64,000 nucleotides of DNA from Mariniphaga sp963747515 (GCA_963747515.1 CAVVFN010000008.1:992001-1056000), one strand, 5' to 3'. Positions 26,108 to 35,719 are shown, numbered from the stretch's first letter. Notes: generated by a model from the letters alone, not told the origin. Program-made: numbers and translations.

Positions 26108-28324
26108 ATGAAAAAAAAACATCAAAGAAAAATTTTCGGAAAAACAGGAACCATTAGTCTCCTCATTGTTGCTGTAATACTAATCCTTTCAGGATGTTCC
26201 GGACAACATTCTGATAAAATAAACCTGCGAACCGATAACACGGGTCTCTATTTTGAAAATGAAAAAATTCAATTACGGTTTGATGATCAGTTATTTTGTA
26301 AAATCAGTTACCGGAATGATGACAGAATTTTATCTATAAATGATGATGCCCATACTGAATCTTCAGGATTTCCATCAAATTTCATTGAGGTTAATGGTCA
26401 GATTTTTTCACATTTCAAGAAAACATCGCATAAAATTGAAGATTTGGATGACCTTCATTTTGGTAAAGGAAAACGGTTGATTCTTACAGGTGTCTTACCG
26501 GGACTCAGGAAAAGATTATCGGTGGAGATGTATGAAAATTTTCCGGATGTGGCAATTTCTGAATGCACCTATTCAAATCTGACAGATGACATAATGCCTA
26601 TTGATCGAATAGGATATAATTATTATCGCCTCAATCGCCAATTAACAAATTCCGAAAAGGCCCCCAACAGCTTTCGTTACCTGAAGCCCGTAAATAGGAA
26701 ATGGGGTGAAACCTGGACCAATGTTGCCGTAACCGACACCACAGATGAAAACTTTCTCGTCCCGGGATCGGGAAGTAATTTTTCAGGGGTTCCATTTATT
26801 GATATCTGGGGTGCTGAATTGGGTATGTCTGTATTTCATGTAGAAGGTGAACCAAGGTTTTTGAATGTCAAATTACAGGTACAGGATGATAAAAAGGTGG
26901 ATATGGGACTTATTACAATACCTGAAAACACCTATGGGCAATTTCCGGATCATATTGCTCCCGGCGATTCAGTAACTACCTGGAAAAGTGCCGTGTGTGT
27001 TCATAAAGGAGACTTTTTCGATCCAGCGCGACGTTTCGGACAGCTACTCGATCTGGCACTTCAACAAGAGGGTCGAAAGGGGTTTTTTGATGAATATCCT
27101 GAACAGGCTTATGAACCCTATTGGAAGACATGGGGGATGAACAGTCTTGCAGGTTCCGGAGATTTTACAACAGAACAGGTCAGAGAAAAGATGGATGAAC
27201 TGGCGAATTATGGCTTCAAAGCCGTTATGCTGGATGATGGCTGGCAGGACTACCTCGGAACCTGGAACCCCAACCCTGAAAAGTTTAATAATGAACAGGA
27301 AATAATGGATTTTGTAAAAGAGGCACATACCCATGAATGGGGTGAAAATAAAGATAAATCGTTTAAGGTATACCTGTGGTTCGACCTTTTAGGTGCAGAT
27401 ACAATTACCGAAGCCATGAAGCCGCTGCTTATAAAAAATGAAGATGGTTCATACTATAAAAGCAAGCAGTCCAAATATGCTTTATGCCCTTCATTCAGCG
27501 GTACGCACAAATACATACGTGATTCATTAATAGATAAAATAATTGGCAGATGGGACATAGACGGATTATATACCGATTGGGAAGATCAAAATCCTTTGCC
27601 ATGTTTTGCTGAAAATCATAACCATTCTCAAAGTGCAGAAAGCGTAGTAGACAATTACCAGGCTTTCAAACAGATGTATGACAGGATAAAGGAGATCAAG
27701 CCAGAGGATTCATGGGTCGGCCAGTGTGCTTGTGCTGCAGTTCATGATGTTTACCAGTATCCTTATTACCATGTTGAGGATGCTTCCGATCCAACTACAA
27801 ACGGGCAGGTACGCTGGCGGGTTCGTTGGATGAAAGCTCTTCGTGGCGGCAAAGCTCCTGTAGGAGATGGCTATGTGGAAAAAATGGACTATAACCACCT
27901 TGCAGGTGAACCTGCTCAAAGTGTCGCGATAGGAAGTATAATTACTTCCCTCAGATGGGAAGTGGATGAGCTTGGAGGAAAAAAACATGCCAGGAATTGG
28001 ATGGACCTTTATTATTCGGAAAAAATCTTTTTAGGTGACTATCTGGGACTTTACGATGTTGCTTATCATTCACCCGAAGGACATGTGGTTAGAAAGGATG
28101 ATGGTACCCTTTACTATTCCTTCTTCGATGATGCCCCATTCGAAAAGGAAATTGAACTTAGAGGTATGGATCCACAAAAGAATTATAGTATGGTACAGTA
28201 TGAAGAAGGAGTTGAATTGGGAGAGGTATCAGGTAGCAAGCCAGTAGTAAAAATAAAATCAAAAGATGGAAATAGCCAAGGTGATCCCGTTTTTTACCAG
28301 GTGTTGAAATGTACTCCGTTATAG
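26108..28324 (+). CDS. GH36/clan GH-D-like glycoside hydrolase lipoprotein
   Basis: The 738-residue protein has a lipoprotein signal (LLIVAVILILSGC, lipidated Cys30) and is likely anchored in a cell envelope membrane. An N-terminal beta-sandwich (about 35-320) precedes a TIM barrel. Strand signature FKAVMLDDGWQDYLGTWNP (near 372) matches the DDGWQ motif of alpha-galactosidase/raffinose synthase-type GH36 enzymes. WDIDGLYTDWED (near 483) is the candidate nucleophile strand. HVEDASDPTTNGQVRWRVRW (near 556) is the candidate acid/base segment. A C-terminal beta domain ends the protein. Substrate is probably an alpha-galactoside or related alpha-glycoside, unproven. It heads a plus-strand cluster of exported sugar-acting proteins; the IS66 element sits just upstream. 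Confidence 0.75.
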   Translation: MKKKHQRKIFGKTGTISLLIVAVILILSGCSGQHSDKINLRTDNTGLYFENEKIQLRFDDQLFCKISYRNDDRILSINDDAHTESSGFPSNFIEVNGQIFSHFKKTSHKIEDLDDLHFGKGKRLILTGVLPGLRKRLSVEMYENFPDVAISECTYSNLTDDIMPIDRIGYNYYRLNRQLTNSEKAPNSFRYLKPVNRKWGETWTNVAVTDTTDENFLVPGSGSNFSGVPFIDIWGAELGMSVFHVEGEPRFLNVKLQVQDDKKVDMGLITIPENTYGQFPDHIAPGDSVTTWKSAVCVHKGDFFDPARRFGQLLDLALQQEGRKGFFDEYPEQAYEPYWKTWGMNSLAGSGDFTTEQVREKMDELANYGFKAVMLDDGWQDYLGTWNPNPEKFNNEQEIMDFVKEAHTHEWGENKDKSFKVYLWFDLLGADTITEAMKPLLIKNEDGSYYKSKQSKYALCPSFSGTHKYIRDSLIDKIIGRWDIDGLYTDWEDQNPLPCFAENHNHSQSAESVVDNYQAFKQMYDRIKEIKPEDSWVGQCACAAVHDVYQYPYYHVEDASDPTTNGQVRWRVRWMKALRGGKAPVGDGYVEKMDYNHLAGEPAQSVAIGSIITSLRWEVDELGGKKHARNWMDLYYSEKIFLGDYLGLYDVAYHSPEGHVVRKDDGTLYYSFFDDAPFEKEIELRGMDPQKNYSMVQYEEGVELGEVSGSKPVVKIKSKDGNSQGDPVFYQVLKCTPL

Positions 28325-28437
28325 AACAGACCAACCCAATATTAGGATCTGTTGAGGTATAAATTTATAAATTAAATTATAATTGCACCCGTACCATTGG
28401 AGGCTTTCAATATTTTAAACAAATAAAACCGAAGGAT

Positions 28438-29829
28438 ATGAAAAATAAATCTGTTGGTATTAAAATTTATGCAATTGCACTGCTGATGGTTGTCTTTAAT
28501 GGGGTTATCCTGGCTCAATCCGGTTTTGGTGGCAACCCGGGTAAGCAAACAGTTCGTCCGAAAAGAATCGGGAACGTGCTTTACAATCCTGGGAAAGGAA
28601 TTACAACTGCCAATTCCTTCGATGGTGATGTAGAAGGTTATCCAAAATCCAGGATTGCTTATTGGCGCTTCTACTGGAGCAAAATTGAACCCAAAAACGG
28701 AGAATTCCACTGGGAATTAATAGATGAGATTATTGAAAAATCAAAATCCCGTGGACAACGAGTTGCCCTGGGAGTAATGCCTACGAATGGCTCAGCCCCG
28801 CAATGGTATCGGGCTTTAGGGGCAAATGGTTTTGAGTATATGCCTGAACAGGGGGGAAATAAAAGCTGGATGCCCGATCATAACGACCCTTTATATCTGA
28901 AATATATGGGAAGGCTGGTAAAAGAAATGGGAATGCGGTATGATGGAAATCCAGATATCGATCATATAGACATACGTTCTCTTGGCCATTGGGGTGAATG
29001 GCATTTTGCCTTTGTTGAACCAACACCGGTGGTTAAACCGGAAATTAGAAAGGCACTGGTAGATATTTATCTCGATAATTTCAAGAAAACTCCTTTGATA
29101 ATGCCAATCGGAGGTGATAAGGAACTAGCGTATGCTGTGAAAAACGGAGCAGGATGGAGAGCAGATTGTCTTGGAGATCTGGGATATTTTAGTGAAACCT
29201 GGAACCATATGCGTGACTCATATCAGCAATCGATTGATGCCGCAGATGCAGACGAAGCATGGAAAACTGCCCCTGTATGTTTTGAATCATGCGGAGTTGC
29301 TCAGGGTTGGGCTGATGCGGGATATGATGTTGAATTTATTATCAATGAGGCATTACGATGGCACTGCTCTGTTTTCAATAACAAGTCCTCTCCCATTCCG
29401 GCAAGATGGTGGGGAGAGATGGAAGAATTTATTAAAAAAATGGGGTACCGATTCGTTATCAATTACCTGTCTCATCCTACAGTGGTAAAAGCAGGTGATA
29501 TTCTTCCTGTTGAAAGCGAGTGGGAAAACCTTGGTGTTGCTCCCCCCTATCGCAATTATTTGATTGCCTTTAAATTAATTTCCGCAAAAAGAATTCCGGA
29601 TGGTACAGAAATAAATGATCCGCAATACAATGTTGATTTAAAGAAATGGCTGCCGGGCATACATTATTTGAACCTTCAACTAAAAATTCCTGATTTTGTA
29701 AAACCGGGTAAATATAATCTTGCAGTAGCTTTAAAAGATCCTTATACAATGGAGATTGCCGTTAAATTGGGCATTGAAGGTATGGATGCCCAGGGTTGGT
29801 ACAATTTAAGTGAATTAATGATTGAATAA
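28438..29829 (+). CDS. Exported DUF4832-type protein with a GH-A-like TIM barrel
   Basis: The 463-residue product has a cleavable signal peptide (IYAIALLMVVFNGVILAQS). The main domain resembles clan GH-A beta-galactosidase-like barrels: WRFYWSKIEPKNGEFHWELI (near 76), then a GHWGEWH motif with Glu187 and a VCFESCG strand with Glu283, which could be acid/base and nucleophile. The C-terminal 120 residues (LPVESEWENLGVAPPYRNYL onward) match DUF4832-like beta-sandwich proteins. A hydrolase role is inferred from two well-placed glutamates, not proven. It follows the GH36-like gene after 113 bp and is probably co-expressed with it. Confidence 0.65.
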   Translation: MKNKSVGIKIYAIALLMVVFNGVILAQSGFGGNPGKQTVRPKRIGNVLYNPGKGITTANSFDGDVEGYPKSRIAYWRFYWSKIEPKNGEFHWELIDEIIEKSKSRGQRVALGVMPTNGSAPQWYRALGANGFEYMPEQGGNKSWMPDHNDPLYLKYMGRLVKEMGMRYDGNPDIDHIDIRSLGHWGEWHFAFVEPTPVVKPEIRKALVDIYLDNFKKTPLIMPIGGDKELAYAVKNGAGWRADCLGDLGYFSETWNHMRDSYQQSIDAADADEAWKTAPVCFESCGVAQGWADAGYDVEFIINEALRWHCSVFNNKSSPIPARWWGEMEEFIKKMGYRFVINYLSHPTVVKAGDILPVESEWENLGVAPPYRNYLIAFKLISAKRIPDGTEINDPQYNVDLKKWLPGIHYLNLQLKIPDFVKPGKYNLAVALKDPYTMEIAVKLGIEGMDAQGWYNLSELMIE

Positions 29830-30316
29830 TCATTTTGGTTAATCTCTTTCATTCCTGACGGTTATGAATCGTCTGTTAATGTAACCGCATTGGAACAGAC
29901 TTTCAACTCTTTGTCCTGCGGCAATTCAAAATCAAGAGAACATGCCCTCACCCAAAGAGCCCTCTTCTGCCAGAATAGAGGAATGCCTTTCGGGGATTAG
30001 GTTCATGAAAATTGAAGGCGTTAGTCTGTTGAAAGCAAGTTTTTCTTCTCAAGTACTTTCATTTTGCGGGAACATTCAGGAAATCCTTTTCTCCGGTTGC
30101 AGTTCAGGATTTCAATGGTAGCCCTTGAGCAAAAACAATTCTTTGCTCGACATACTTTTTAATTAAATTTTGTTCTTTAAATCAAATATTGAACAATCAG
30201 CTGGGCAACAAAAAATTAAAATGCAAAAAATCATGAAATAAATTTTAATCAACAAAGGTTTTTAATAAATTAGCAACGTATATAGGTATTTTTTAAATTA
30301 TTAAAAAAATTTCATT
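29830..30316. other. 487-bp gene-free stretch inside the sugar cluster
   Basis: No supportable ORF. A hairpin GTCTGTT/AACAGAC at 29871-29900 begins 42 bp after the DUF4832 stop and is followed by TTTCAACTCTTTG; it could be a weak terminator. A second CTTTCAAC/GTTGAAAG inverted pair spans about 130 bp further on. The last 120 bp before the Gfo/Idh gene is very AT-rich and probably contains its promoter, so the cluster may be two transcription units. Confidence 0.5.
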
Positions 30317-31660
30317 ATGAAGATAAAACCAGGAATTGATCGTCGAAATTTCATTACCAAAACAGCAATTGGGACTTTAGGAGCCGCAGGCATATTAACT
30401 TCTTGTTCAGGGCCATCAAATAAGAAAAAAGAAATCCCGCTTCCTAAACTCCTTGATCAGGCACCTGACGGGAAAGTAATAAAAGCAGGCTTAATTGGCT
30501 GCGGAGGCCGCGGAACAGGAGCGGCTATTAATTTTCTGGATGCAGGGCCTAATTTGCAGATTACAGCATTGGGTGATGTTTTCGAGGACAGGTTGGAAAG
30601 TTGCAGAGCAAAACTGAAACAGGAAAAAAATGTGGAAGTTGCTGATGAAAATTGTTTCCTGGGATTCGACAGTTACGAGAAGGTAATTGATTCGGGTGTG
30701 GATGTGGTGCTTCTTTGTACTCCGCCGCATTTCAGGCCGGCACATGTAGAGGCAGCAGTGAATGCACGGAAGCATATTTTTATGGAAAAACCAATTGCGG
30801 TAGATCCGGTAGGTGCCCGTTCGGTAATGGCGTCGGCAAAAAAGGCAGAAGCGATTGGTTTAACTATGGTAAGCGGAACTATCCGAAGGGTACAGAAAGA
30901 TTATATGGAAACGCAACGCAGGGTGGCTATGGGCGAAATTGGAGAGTTAACCGGCGCAAACATCATCAGAAATGGAGGAGCCCTTTGGTTTCGCACACAT
31001 CAGCCCGAGTGGAGCGAAATGGAATACATGATTCGCAACTGGGTTAATTTCTGTTGGTTATCAGGTGATCATATCACTGAACAATTTATTCATGAGATTG
31101 ATGTCATGAATTGGTTTGTAGGTCAAAACCCCACAAAGGCGGTTGGATGGGGAGGCCGCCAGAGAAGGGTAACTGGCGATCAGTACGATTTCTTCAGCGT
31201 TGAATATGAATATGAAAATGGTATGCGTACCCACTGTGCTGCCCGTCAAATTAATGGTTGCACCAACCGTAAGGTACAACAAATCAACGGCACCAATGGT
31301 TATGCTGATGCATCAGGAAAAATATATGATCTAAAAGGAAATGTTATCTGGGAATATCCTTATCCTGAAGATGGAGATACAGAATCGGAATGGAAAGTAA
31401 CAAATCCTTACGTACAGGAGCATATTAACCTCGTTACTGCCATCCGCACAGGCAACAGTATAAGTGATGCCGAGGCAATGGTTAATTCAACGCTTCTTAC
31501 CATTATGGGAAGAATATCAGCCTATACGGGCAAAGATGTTACCTGGGAAGAAATATTGAATTCTGATTTATACCTGGGCCCTAAAACATATAATTTTGGA
31601 CCTGTGCCAGAAGTTGTTGAAGAAGTGCCACATCCTGGAGTCCCAAATACAACAGCCTAA
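30317..31660 (+). CDS. Gfo/Idh/MocA-family oxidoreductase, Tat lipoprotein
   Basis: The 447-residue enzyme has both a twin-arginine motif (DRRNFITKTAIGTLGAAG, Arg9-Arg10) and a lipobox (ILTSC, Cys30), so it should be exported folded and lipid-anchored. The Rossmann motif is AGLIGCGGRGTG near residue 58. The catalytic motif is FMEKP with Lys158. The C-terminal domain contains SGDHITEQFIHEIDVMNWF near 247, with the His/Asp pair common in exported sugar oxidoreductases. NAD(P)-dependent oxidation of a sugar hydroxyl is the expected chemistry. The DUF1080 gene follows 42 bp later, a pairing known from 3-keto-glycoside pathways. Confidence 0.87.
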   Translation: MKIKPGIDRRNFITKTAIGTLGAAGILTSCSGPSNKKKEIPLPKLLDQAPDGKVIKAGLIGCGGRGTGAAINFLDAGPNLQITALGDVFEDRLESCRAKLKQEKNVEVADENCFLGFDSYEKVIDSGVDVVLLCTPPHFRPAHVEAAVNARKHIFMEKPIAVDPVGARSVMASAKKAEAIGLTMVSGTIRRVQKDYMETQRRVAMGEIGELTGANIIRNGGALWFRTHQPEWSEMEYMIRNWVNFCWLSGDHITEQFIHEIDVMNWFVGQNPTKAVGWGGRQRRVTGDQYDFFSVEYEYENGMRTHCAARQINGCTNRKVQQINGTNGYADASGKIYDLKGNVIWEYPYPEDGDTESEWKVTNPYVQEHINLVTAIRTGNSISDAEAMVNSTLLTIMGRISAYTGKDVTWEEILNSDLYLGPKTYNFGPVPEVVEEVPHPGVPNTTA

Positions 31661-31702
31661 AACTAATCTCCGTAAAATTTTTTCGGAAAAAAATTGAACT
31701 GG

Positions 31703-32416
31703 ATGAAAAAATTTCTGATACTTATTGTATTGTTTCTTTCCATAACTTTAACAGAAGAAACTTTGTTGTCAGCTCAGGAACTGGCAGTAACTTTTGGAAA
31801 GGAATTTCAATGGGAAACTGTACTTCAGGAAAGGAATGCTGACAGTCGGCCCATTAACTGGATGCAGGTAAATACTAAGCCTGAAACCTGGAAAAAGAAA
31901 AACGATGTTTTGGTTTGCACCGGACTGCCCATAGGCGTAGTTCGGACTGAAAAAGAATATGAAAATTTCATTATGCATATAGAATGGCGGCATATGGAAC
32001 CTGGTGGAAATTCCGGAACATTTGTCTGGAGCAAGGCAGTTCCAGGCAAAAACCGGTTACCCGATGGAGTAGAAGTTCAAATGCTGGATCCTGAATGGGT
32101 TAATTTGAATATGCGTAATGGGGAGAAACCACCAGTTGCATACGTGCATGGGGAATTATTTGGTGTTGGAGGGGTAGAAATTGTTCCTGATAATCCAAGA
32201 GGTGTACGCAGTAAATCGAAAGAAAACAGGGTTAAGGAAACGAAAAAATGGAATACTTACGATGTAATATGTGTAGACGGTACTATTAAACTTTCTGTAA
32301 ACGGAAAGTTTGTTAATGGGATAAGCCATTCAACGCAAAAAAAGGGATATATCTGCCTGGAAGCAGAAGGGGCTGAGATTCAGTTCAGAAATATTCAGAT
32401 ATACGAAATTCCATGA
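31703..32416 (+). CDS. DUF1080 (3-keto-disaccharide hydrolase domain) exported protein
   Basis: The 237-residue protein has a signal peptide (MKKFLILIVLFLSITLTEET then LLSAQ) and one concanavalin-like DUF1080 domain. Features: WKKKNDVLVCTGLPIGVVRT, YENFIMHIEWRHMEPGGNSG, LPDGVEVQMLDPE, and the terminal GYICLEAEGAEIQFRNIQIY. The family is now described as 3-keto-disaccharide hydrolases or lyases that split glycosides after 3-oxidation. The ATG at 31703 is used because MKKFLILI gives a normal signal start; a TTG at 31694 is in frame. Its position 42 bp behind the Gfo/Idh oxidase gene supports a joint oxidise-then-cleave role in the periplasm. Confidence 0.87.
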   Translation: MKKFLILIVLFLSITLTEETLLSAQELAVTFGKEFQWETVLQERNADSRPINWMQVNTKPETWKKKNDVLVCTGLPIGVVRTEKEYENFIMHIEWRHMEPGGNSGTFVWSKAVPGKNRLPDGVEVQMLDPEWVNLNMRNGEKPPVAYVHGELFGVGGVEIVPDNPRGVRSKSKENRVKETKKWNTYDVICVDGTIKLSVNGKFVNGISHSTQKKGYICLEAEGAEIQFRNIQIYEIP

Positions 32417-32645
32417 TCTTTCCTGAGCACGTTTTTTATTTTTACTGTTCAGCATAAATGGTGGTTATGAAACCAAAGTTATTCATAATAATTTCACCAA
32501 TTCAGCGCAGAAATTTAATGTAATTAAATGGTGTAGTTGGACGATTTGAAAAAACCAGGCTTCCGGGGTTACATTTTTTATTATTTCCGGCAGGTAAATA
32601 ACGTTTAAATCCTATTTGAAAAGGGAACTTTAAAAATATTGCTTT

Positions 32646-33344
32646 TTATTTAAATTTATTAGAAACTCTGTTTAGGATATTATGAAGTGCAGGAATTTTA
32701 TCCAGTTTCGAAAACATACTGCTCCCTCCAGAATGCAGTAATATGTTGCGGATGTAAATGAAAAGACCCAGGCTATGGGCAGCAAACAACACAGGATCAA
32801 GACGATAAATAGCATAACTGAAAATCATTAATGAACCAACTGTACTGATTATCCAGAAACCAATGGGAAGAAAAGATGCTTTTCTTTTTTCGGAATAAAG
32901 CCATTGATAAACAAACCTGAAGGTAAAAATTACCTGGCCTGCAGAACCCCAAATCATAAGCATTAAAGGCACATCATTATTTTGAATAATCGATTGAAAA
33001 TTATAATTTTTGCCATACAACAACCAAACAAAATATATGAGGGGTATAATGAAGGTTAACATACGTATTACCGGATGCATTTGTCGCCAGGCTTTTTTAA
33101 GCTGCAGATTCCGGATATAAATTAAATATACAATAATTTGTCCCAGCACAATAGCAAAATCGTTTCGAAGAATTCCATAAGTTAGCATTAGTATAGAGGC
33201 AGCCAAACTAATTTGCCAATAAATTACAGGTGAAACTACAACTCCTTTTTTTTCTGACAAAAACCACTGTGCAATATTGCGCGCAAAAAAGAGAACCTGC
33301 GATAGAAAACCTAATGTGTAGATTAGAAGAATATTCATGTGCAA
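32646..33344 (-). CDS. Membrane protein with two LAB_N (lipid A biosynthesis N-terminal) domains
   Basis: The 232-residue integral membrane protein contains two copies of the LAB_N domain normally found once at the N-terminus of some lipid-A-disaccharide synthases. Copy 1 (about 15-78) reads FFARNIAQWFLSEKKGVV and ends VYLIYIRNL; copy 2 (about 140-205) reads FRFVYQWLYSEKRKASFLPI and ends GLFIYIRNIL. About six to seven transmembrane helices are expected. The catalytic GT19 domain is absent. Likely roles lie in lipid or undecaprenyl-linked membrane chemistry but none is shown. It is downstream of rnc on the same strand with a 60-bp gap. Confidence 0.8.
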   Translation of the reverse strand: MHMNILLIYTLGFLSQVLFFARNIAQWFLSEKKGVVVSPVIYWQISLAASILMLTYGILRNDFAIVLGQIIVYLIYIRNLQLKKAWRQMHPVIRMLTFIIPLIYFVWLLYGKNYNFQSIIQNNDVPLMLMIWGSAGQVIFTFRFVYQWLYSEKRKASFLPIGFWIISTVGSLMIFSYAIYRLDPVLFAAHSLGLFIYIRNILLHSGGSSMFSKLDKIPALHNILNRVSNKFK

Positions 33345-33404
33345 TTTTTATTGGAGCGCAAATATAACTAATTAAGAAAGGATAAAAAGTACAACAGAAA
33401 AAAT

Positions 33405-34136
33405 CTAATTGTCGAGTTTTTTCAGAGTTTCGCGGGCAGCATTCTGATGTGCTTCTTTTTTAGAAGTTCCAGTTCCCCTTCCCATCTCAGTATTATTGAT
33501 AAGAACAGTAGCAATAAATACAGGTTGCTTTGATTTTTCGGTGGCATGTTCTTCTATAGTTTCAAATTTCAGTTCCTTTTTATTTTTTTGGCTCCACTCA
33601 ATTAACTGGCTTTTGAAGTTGGTATCTTTCTGCTCAATTTCATTCATATTCACGAATTGAGAAAGAATTCGTTTTGTGACAAAGAATTTTGTTGTACGAT
33701 AGTCGGTATCAAGATATATTGCTCCAATTAAAGCTTCAAGGGCATCGCCGTATATATGGCTCTTATCAATGTTTCTTGTGGTGTTGGAATCAATAAAAAC
33801 ATTGAGTCCCATATCGAAGGTAAGCCGCGTCAGAAAAGTGCGGTTTACAAGCTTTGACCGGTTCTTAGTTAAAAATCCCTCATCCTGCTGGGGAAAACGG
33901 TTGTAAAGGAAATCTGCAATAATTGCTCCCAGTATAGCATCACCCAGGAATTCAAGCCGCTCGTTATTTACAGGATTCCCTTGTGAATCGGGAACAGAGG
34001 CCGATTTGTGAACGAACGCCAGGTCGTAAAGCTTTAAGTTGACAGGGTAAAATCCAAGCAAATCTTTTAAAAACAAATAAAACTCCTTCCTGGGTGATGA
34101 AAAGAGTTTTATTCGTTGCGTTAGTTTTCTGACCAC
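33405..34136 (-). CDS. rnc: Ribonuclease III
   Basis: The 243-residue enzyme cuts double-stranded RNA in rRNA and mRNA processing. The nuclease domain has the signature NERLEFLGDAILGAIIADFL near residue 58, with the metal-binding acids there and in YGDALEALIGAIYLDTDY near 130. The C-terminal dsRBD is present (FKSQLIEWSQKNKKELKFET to SKKEAHQNAARETLKKL). It starts 6 bp after fabF, so acpP, fabF and rnc form one operon. Confidence 0.96.
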   Translation of the reverse strand: MVRKLTQRIKLFSSPRKEFYLFLKDLLGFYPVNLKLYDLAFVHKSASVPDSQGNPVNNERLEFLGDAILGAIIADFLYNRFPQQDEGFLTKNRSKLVNRTFLTRLTFDMGLNVFIDSNTTRNIDKSHIYGDALEALIGAIYLDTDYRTTKFFVTKRILSQFVNMNEIEQKDTNFKSQLIEWSQKNKKELKFETIEEHATEKSKQPVFIATVLINNTEMGRGTGTSKKEAHQNAARETLKKLDN

Positions 34137-34142
34137 AAGGCT

Positions 34143-35384
34143 TTAGTATTTTTTAAAAACTACAGTAGCATTGTGCCCTCCAAAACCAAAAGTATTGCTG
34201 ATGGCAATATTAATCTCTTTTTGCTTTGCAACATTAAAGGTAAAATCGAGATTGTTATCGATTTCAGGGTCATCGGTAAAATGATTAATTGTTGGCGGAA
34301 CAATACCATTTCTGATAGCCAGGATACTGGCAAGTCCCTCCACTGCGCCGGCTGCTCCCAGTAAATGACCAGTCATAGATTTAGTTGAACTGATGCTAAC
34401 ATTATATGCATGTTCGCCAAAGGTTTTTTGAATGGCTTTTGGTTCGGCAATATCGCCAAGAGGAGTTGAAGTGCCGTGAACATTAATATAATCAACATCT
34501 TCGGGTTTCAGACCCGCATCTTCAATAGCCCATTTCATAACAAGGCTGGCACCTTTTCCTTCAGGATCGGGCGCTGTCATATGAAATGCATCGGCTGACA
34601 TACCGCCTCCTGCTATTTCAGCATAAATTTTGGCACCTCTTTTAACGGCACTATCATATTCTTCGAATATAAATGCAGCTGAACCTTCGCCAATAACAAA
34701 TCCGTCTCTGTCTTTATCGAAAGGTCTCGAAGCAGTCTGAGGATCGCTGTTTCTGGTTGAAAGTGCACGCATAGAGTTAAAACCGGATACTCCTGCTTCA
34801 TTTACTGCAGCTTCAGAACCTCCGGTGATCATAACATGAGCTTTCCCCAAACGAATCATATTAAAGGCCTCAATCATAGCATGAGATGCTGAAGCGCAGG
34901 CAGAAACAGTTGTAAAGTTAGGACCTCTGAAGTGGTATTTGATTGAAATAAGACCGCCAGCAATATTGGCAATCATTTTAGGTATAAAAAAAGGTGAAAA
35001 CCGGGGGTTTTCCTCCTTATAATTTCTTGTTTCTTCAAAGAATGTTTGTAACCCTCCGATGCCAGCTCCCCAGATTACACCTGCACGATCATGATCAACC
35101 TTTTCAAGATCAAGACCTGAATCAGTCATTGCCTGAGCTGCAGCTACCAGAGCATACTGAGTGTAAAGGTCAAACTTTCTTGCTTCTTTGCGTTCAAGAT
35201 ACTGACCTATGTCAAAGTTTTTTACCTCACAGGCAAACTGAGTTTTATGTTTCGATGCATCAAACCTGGTAATGGGTGCAGCACCGCTAACCCCTCTTTT
35301 AAGATTATCCCAATATTCGTCAACCGAATTTCCCAAGGGATTAACGGTGCCCACTCCGGTAATTACTACCCGCTTAAATTCCAT
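34143..35384 (-). CDS. fabF: Beta-ketoacyl-ACP synthase II
   Basis: The 413-residue condensing enzyme elongates acyl-ACP chains in fatty-acid synthesis. It starts KRVVITGVGTVNPLGNSV as usual. The catalytic Cys is in TVSACASASHAMIEAFNMI near residue 165. The two catalytic histidines are in NVHGTSTPLGDIAE and STKSMTGHLLGAAGAVEG. GFGGHNATVVF closes the fold. It is placed 16 bp after acpP and 6 bp before rnc. Confidence 0.96.
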   Translation of the reverse strand: MEFKRVVITGVGTVNPLGNSVDEYWDNLKRGVSGAAPITRFDASKHKTQFACEVKNFDIGQYLERKEARKFDLYTQYALVAAAQAMTDSGLDLEKVDHDRAGVIWGAGIGGLQTFFEETRNYKEENPRFSPFFIPKMIANIAGGLISIKYHFRGPNFTTVSACASASHAMIEAFNMIRLGKAHVMITGGSEAAVNEAGVSGFNSMRALSTRNSDPQTASRPFDKDRDGFVIGEGSAAFIFEEYDSAVKRGAKIYAEIAGGGMSADAFHMTAPDPEGKGASLVMKWAIEDAGLKPEDVDYINVHGTSTPLGDIAEPKAIQKTFGEHAYNVSISSTKSMTGHLLGAAGAVEGLASILAIRNGIVPPTINHFTDDPEIDNNLDFTFNVAKQKEINIAISNTFGFGGHNATVVFKKY

Positions 35385-35400
35385 AAATGAATTTTCTGGA

Positions 35401-35637
35401 TTATTTTACGGCTTGTTCAATGTGTGCAATGGCTTCGCCTACGGTAGAAATCTTTTCAGCCTGATCGTCTGGTATAGCCAAATCAAATTCTTTTTCAAAT
35501 TCCATTATCAGCTCTACAGTGTCAAGTGAATCGGCTCCCAAATCATTGGTGAATGATGCTTCGTTGGTAACTTCACTTTCGTCTACTCCCAGTTTATCGA
35601 CAATAATTGCTTTTACTTTTGCTGCAACGTCAGACAT
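35401..35637 (-). CDS. acpP: Acyl carrier protein
   Basis: The 78-residue acidic protein carries acyl chains on 4'-phosphopantetheine. The attachment site is Ser37 in NDLGADSLDTVELIMEFEKE. The N-terminus (SDVAAKVKAIIVDKLGV) and length are standard. It is the first gene of the acpP-fabF-rnc operon. Confidence 0.97.
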   Translation of the reverse strand: MSDVAAKVKAIIVDKLGVDESEVTNEASFTNDLGADSLDTVELIMEFEKEFDLAIPDDQAEKISTVGEAIAHIEQAVK

Positions 35638-35687
35638 AATTCTAAAATTTTAGTTAATACTAATTTGAGTTTTTAAATAATTCGCTG

Positions 35688-35719
35688 CAAAGTAATACAT
35701 TTACAATTTATATTTCAAA
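35688..35719 (-). promoter_or_regulatory. Candidate promoter of the acpP-fabF-rnc operon
   Basis: On the minus strand a TTTG (35716-35719) is followed after 21 bases by TACTTTG (35688-35694), a one-base-short form of TAnnTTTG. Transcription would begin near 35682, giving a leader of about 45 nt before acpP. Confidence 0.5.
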
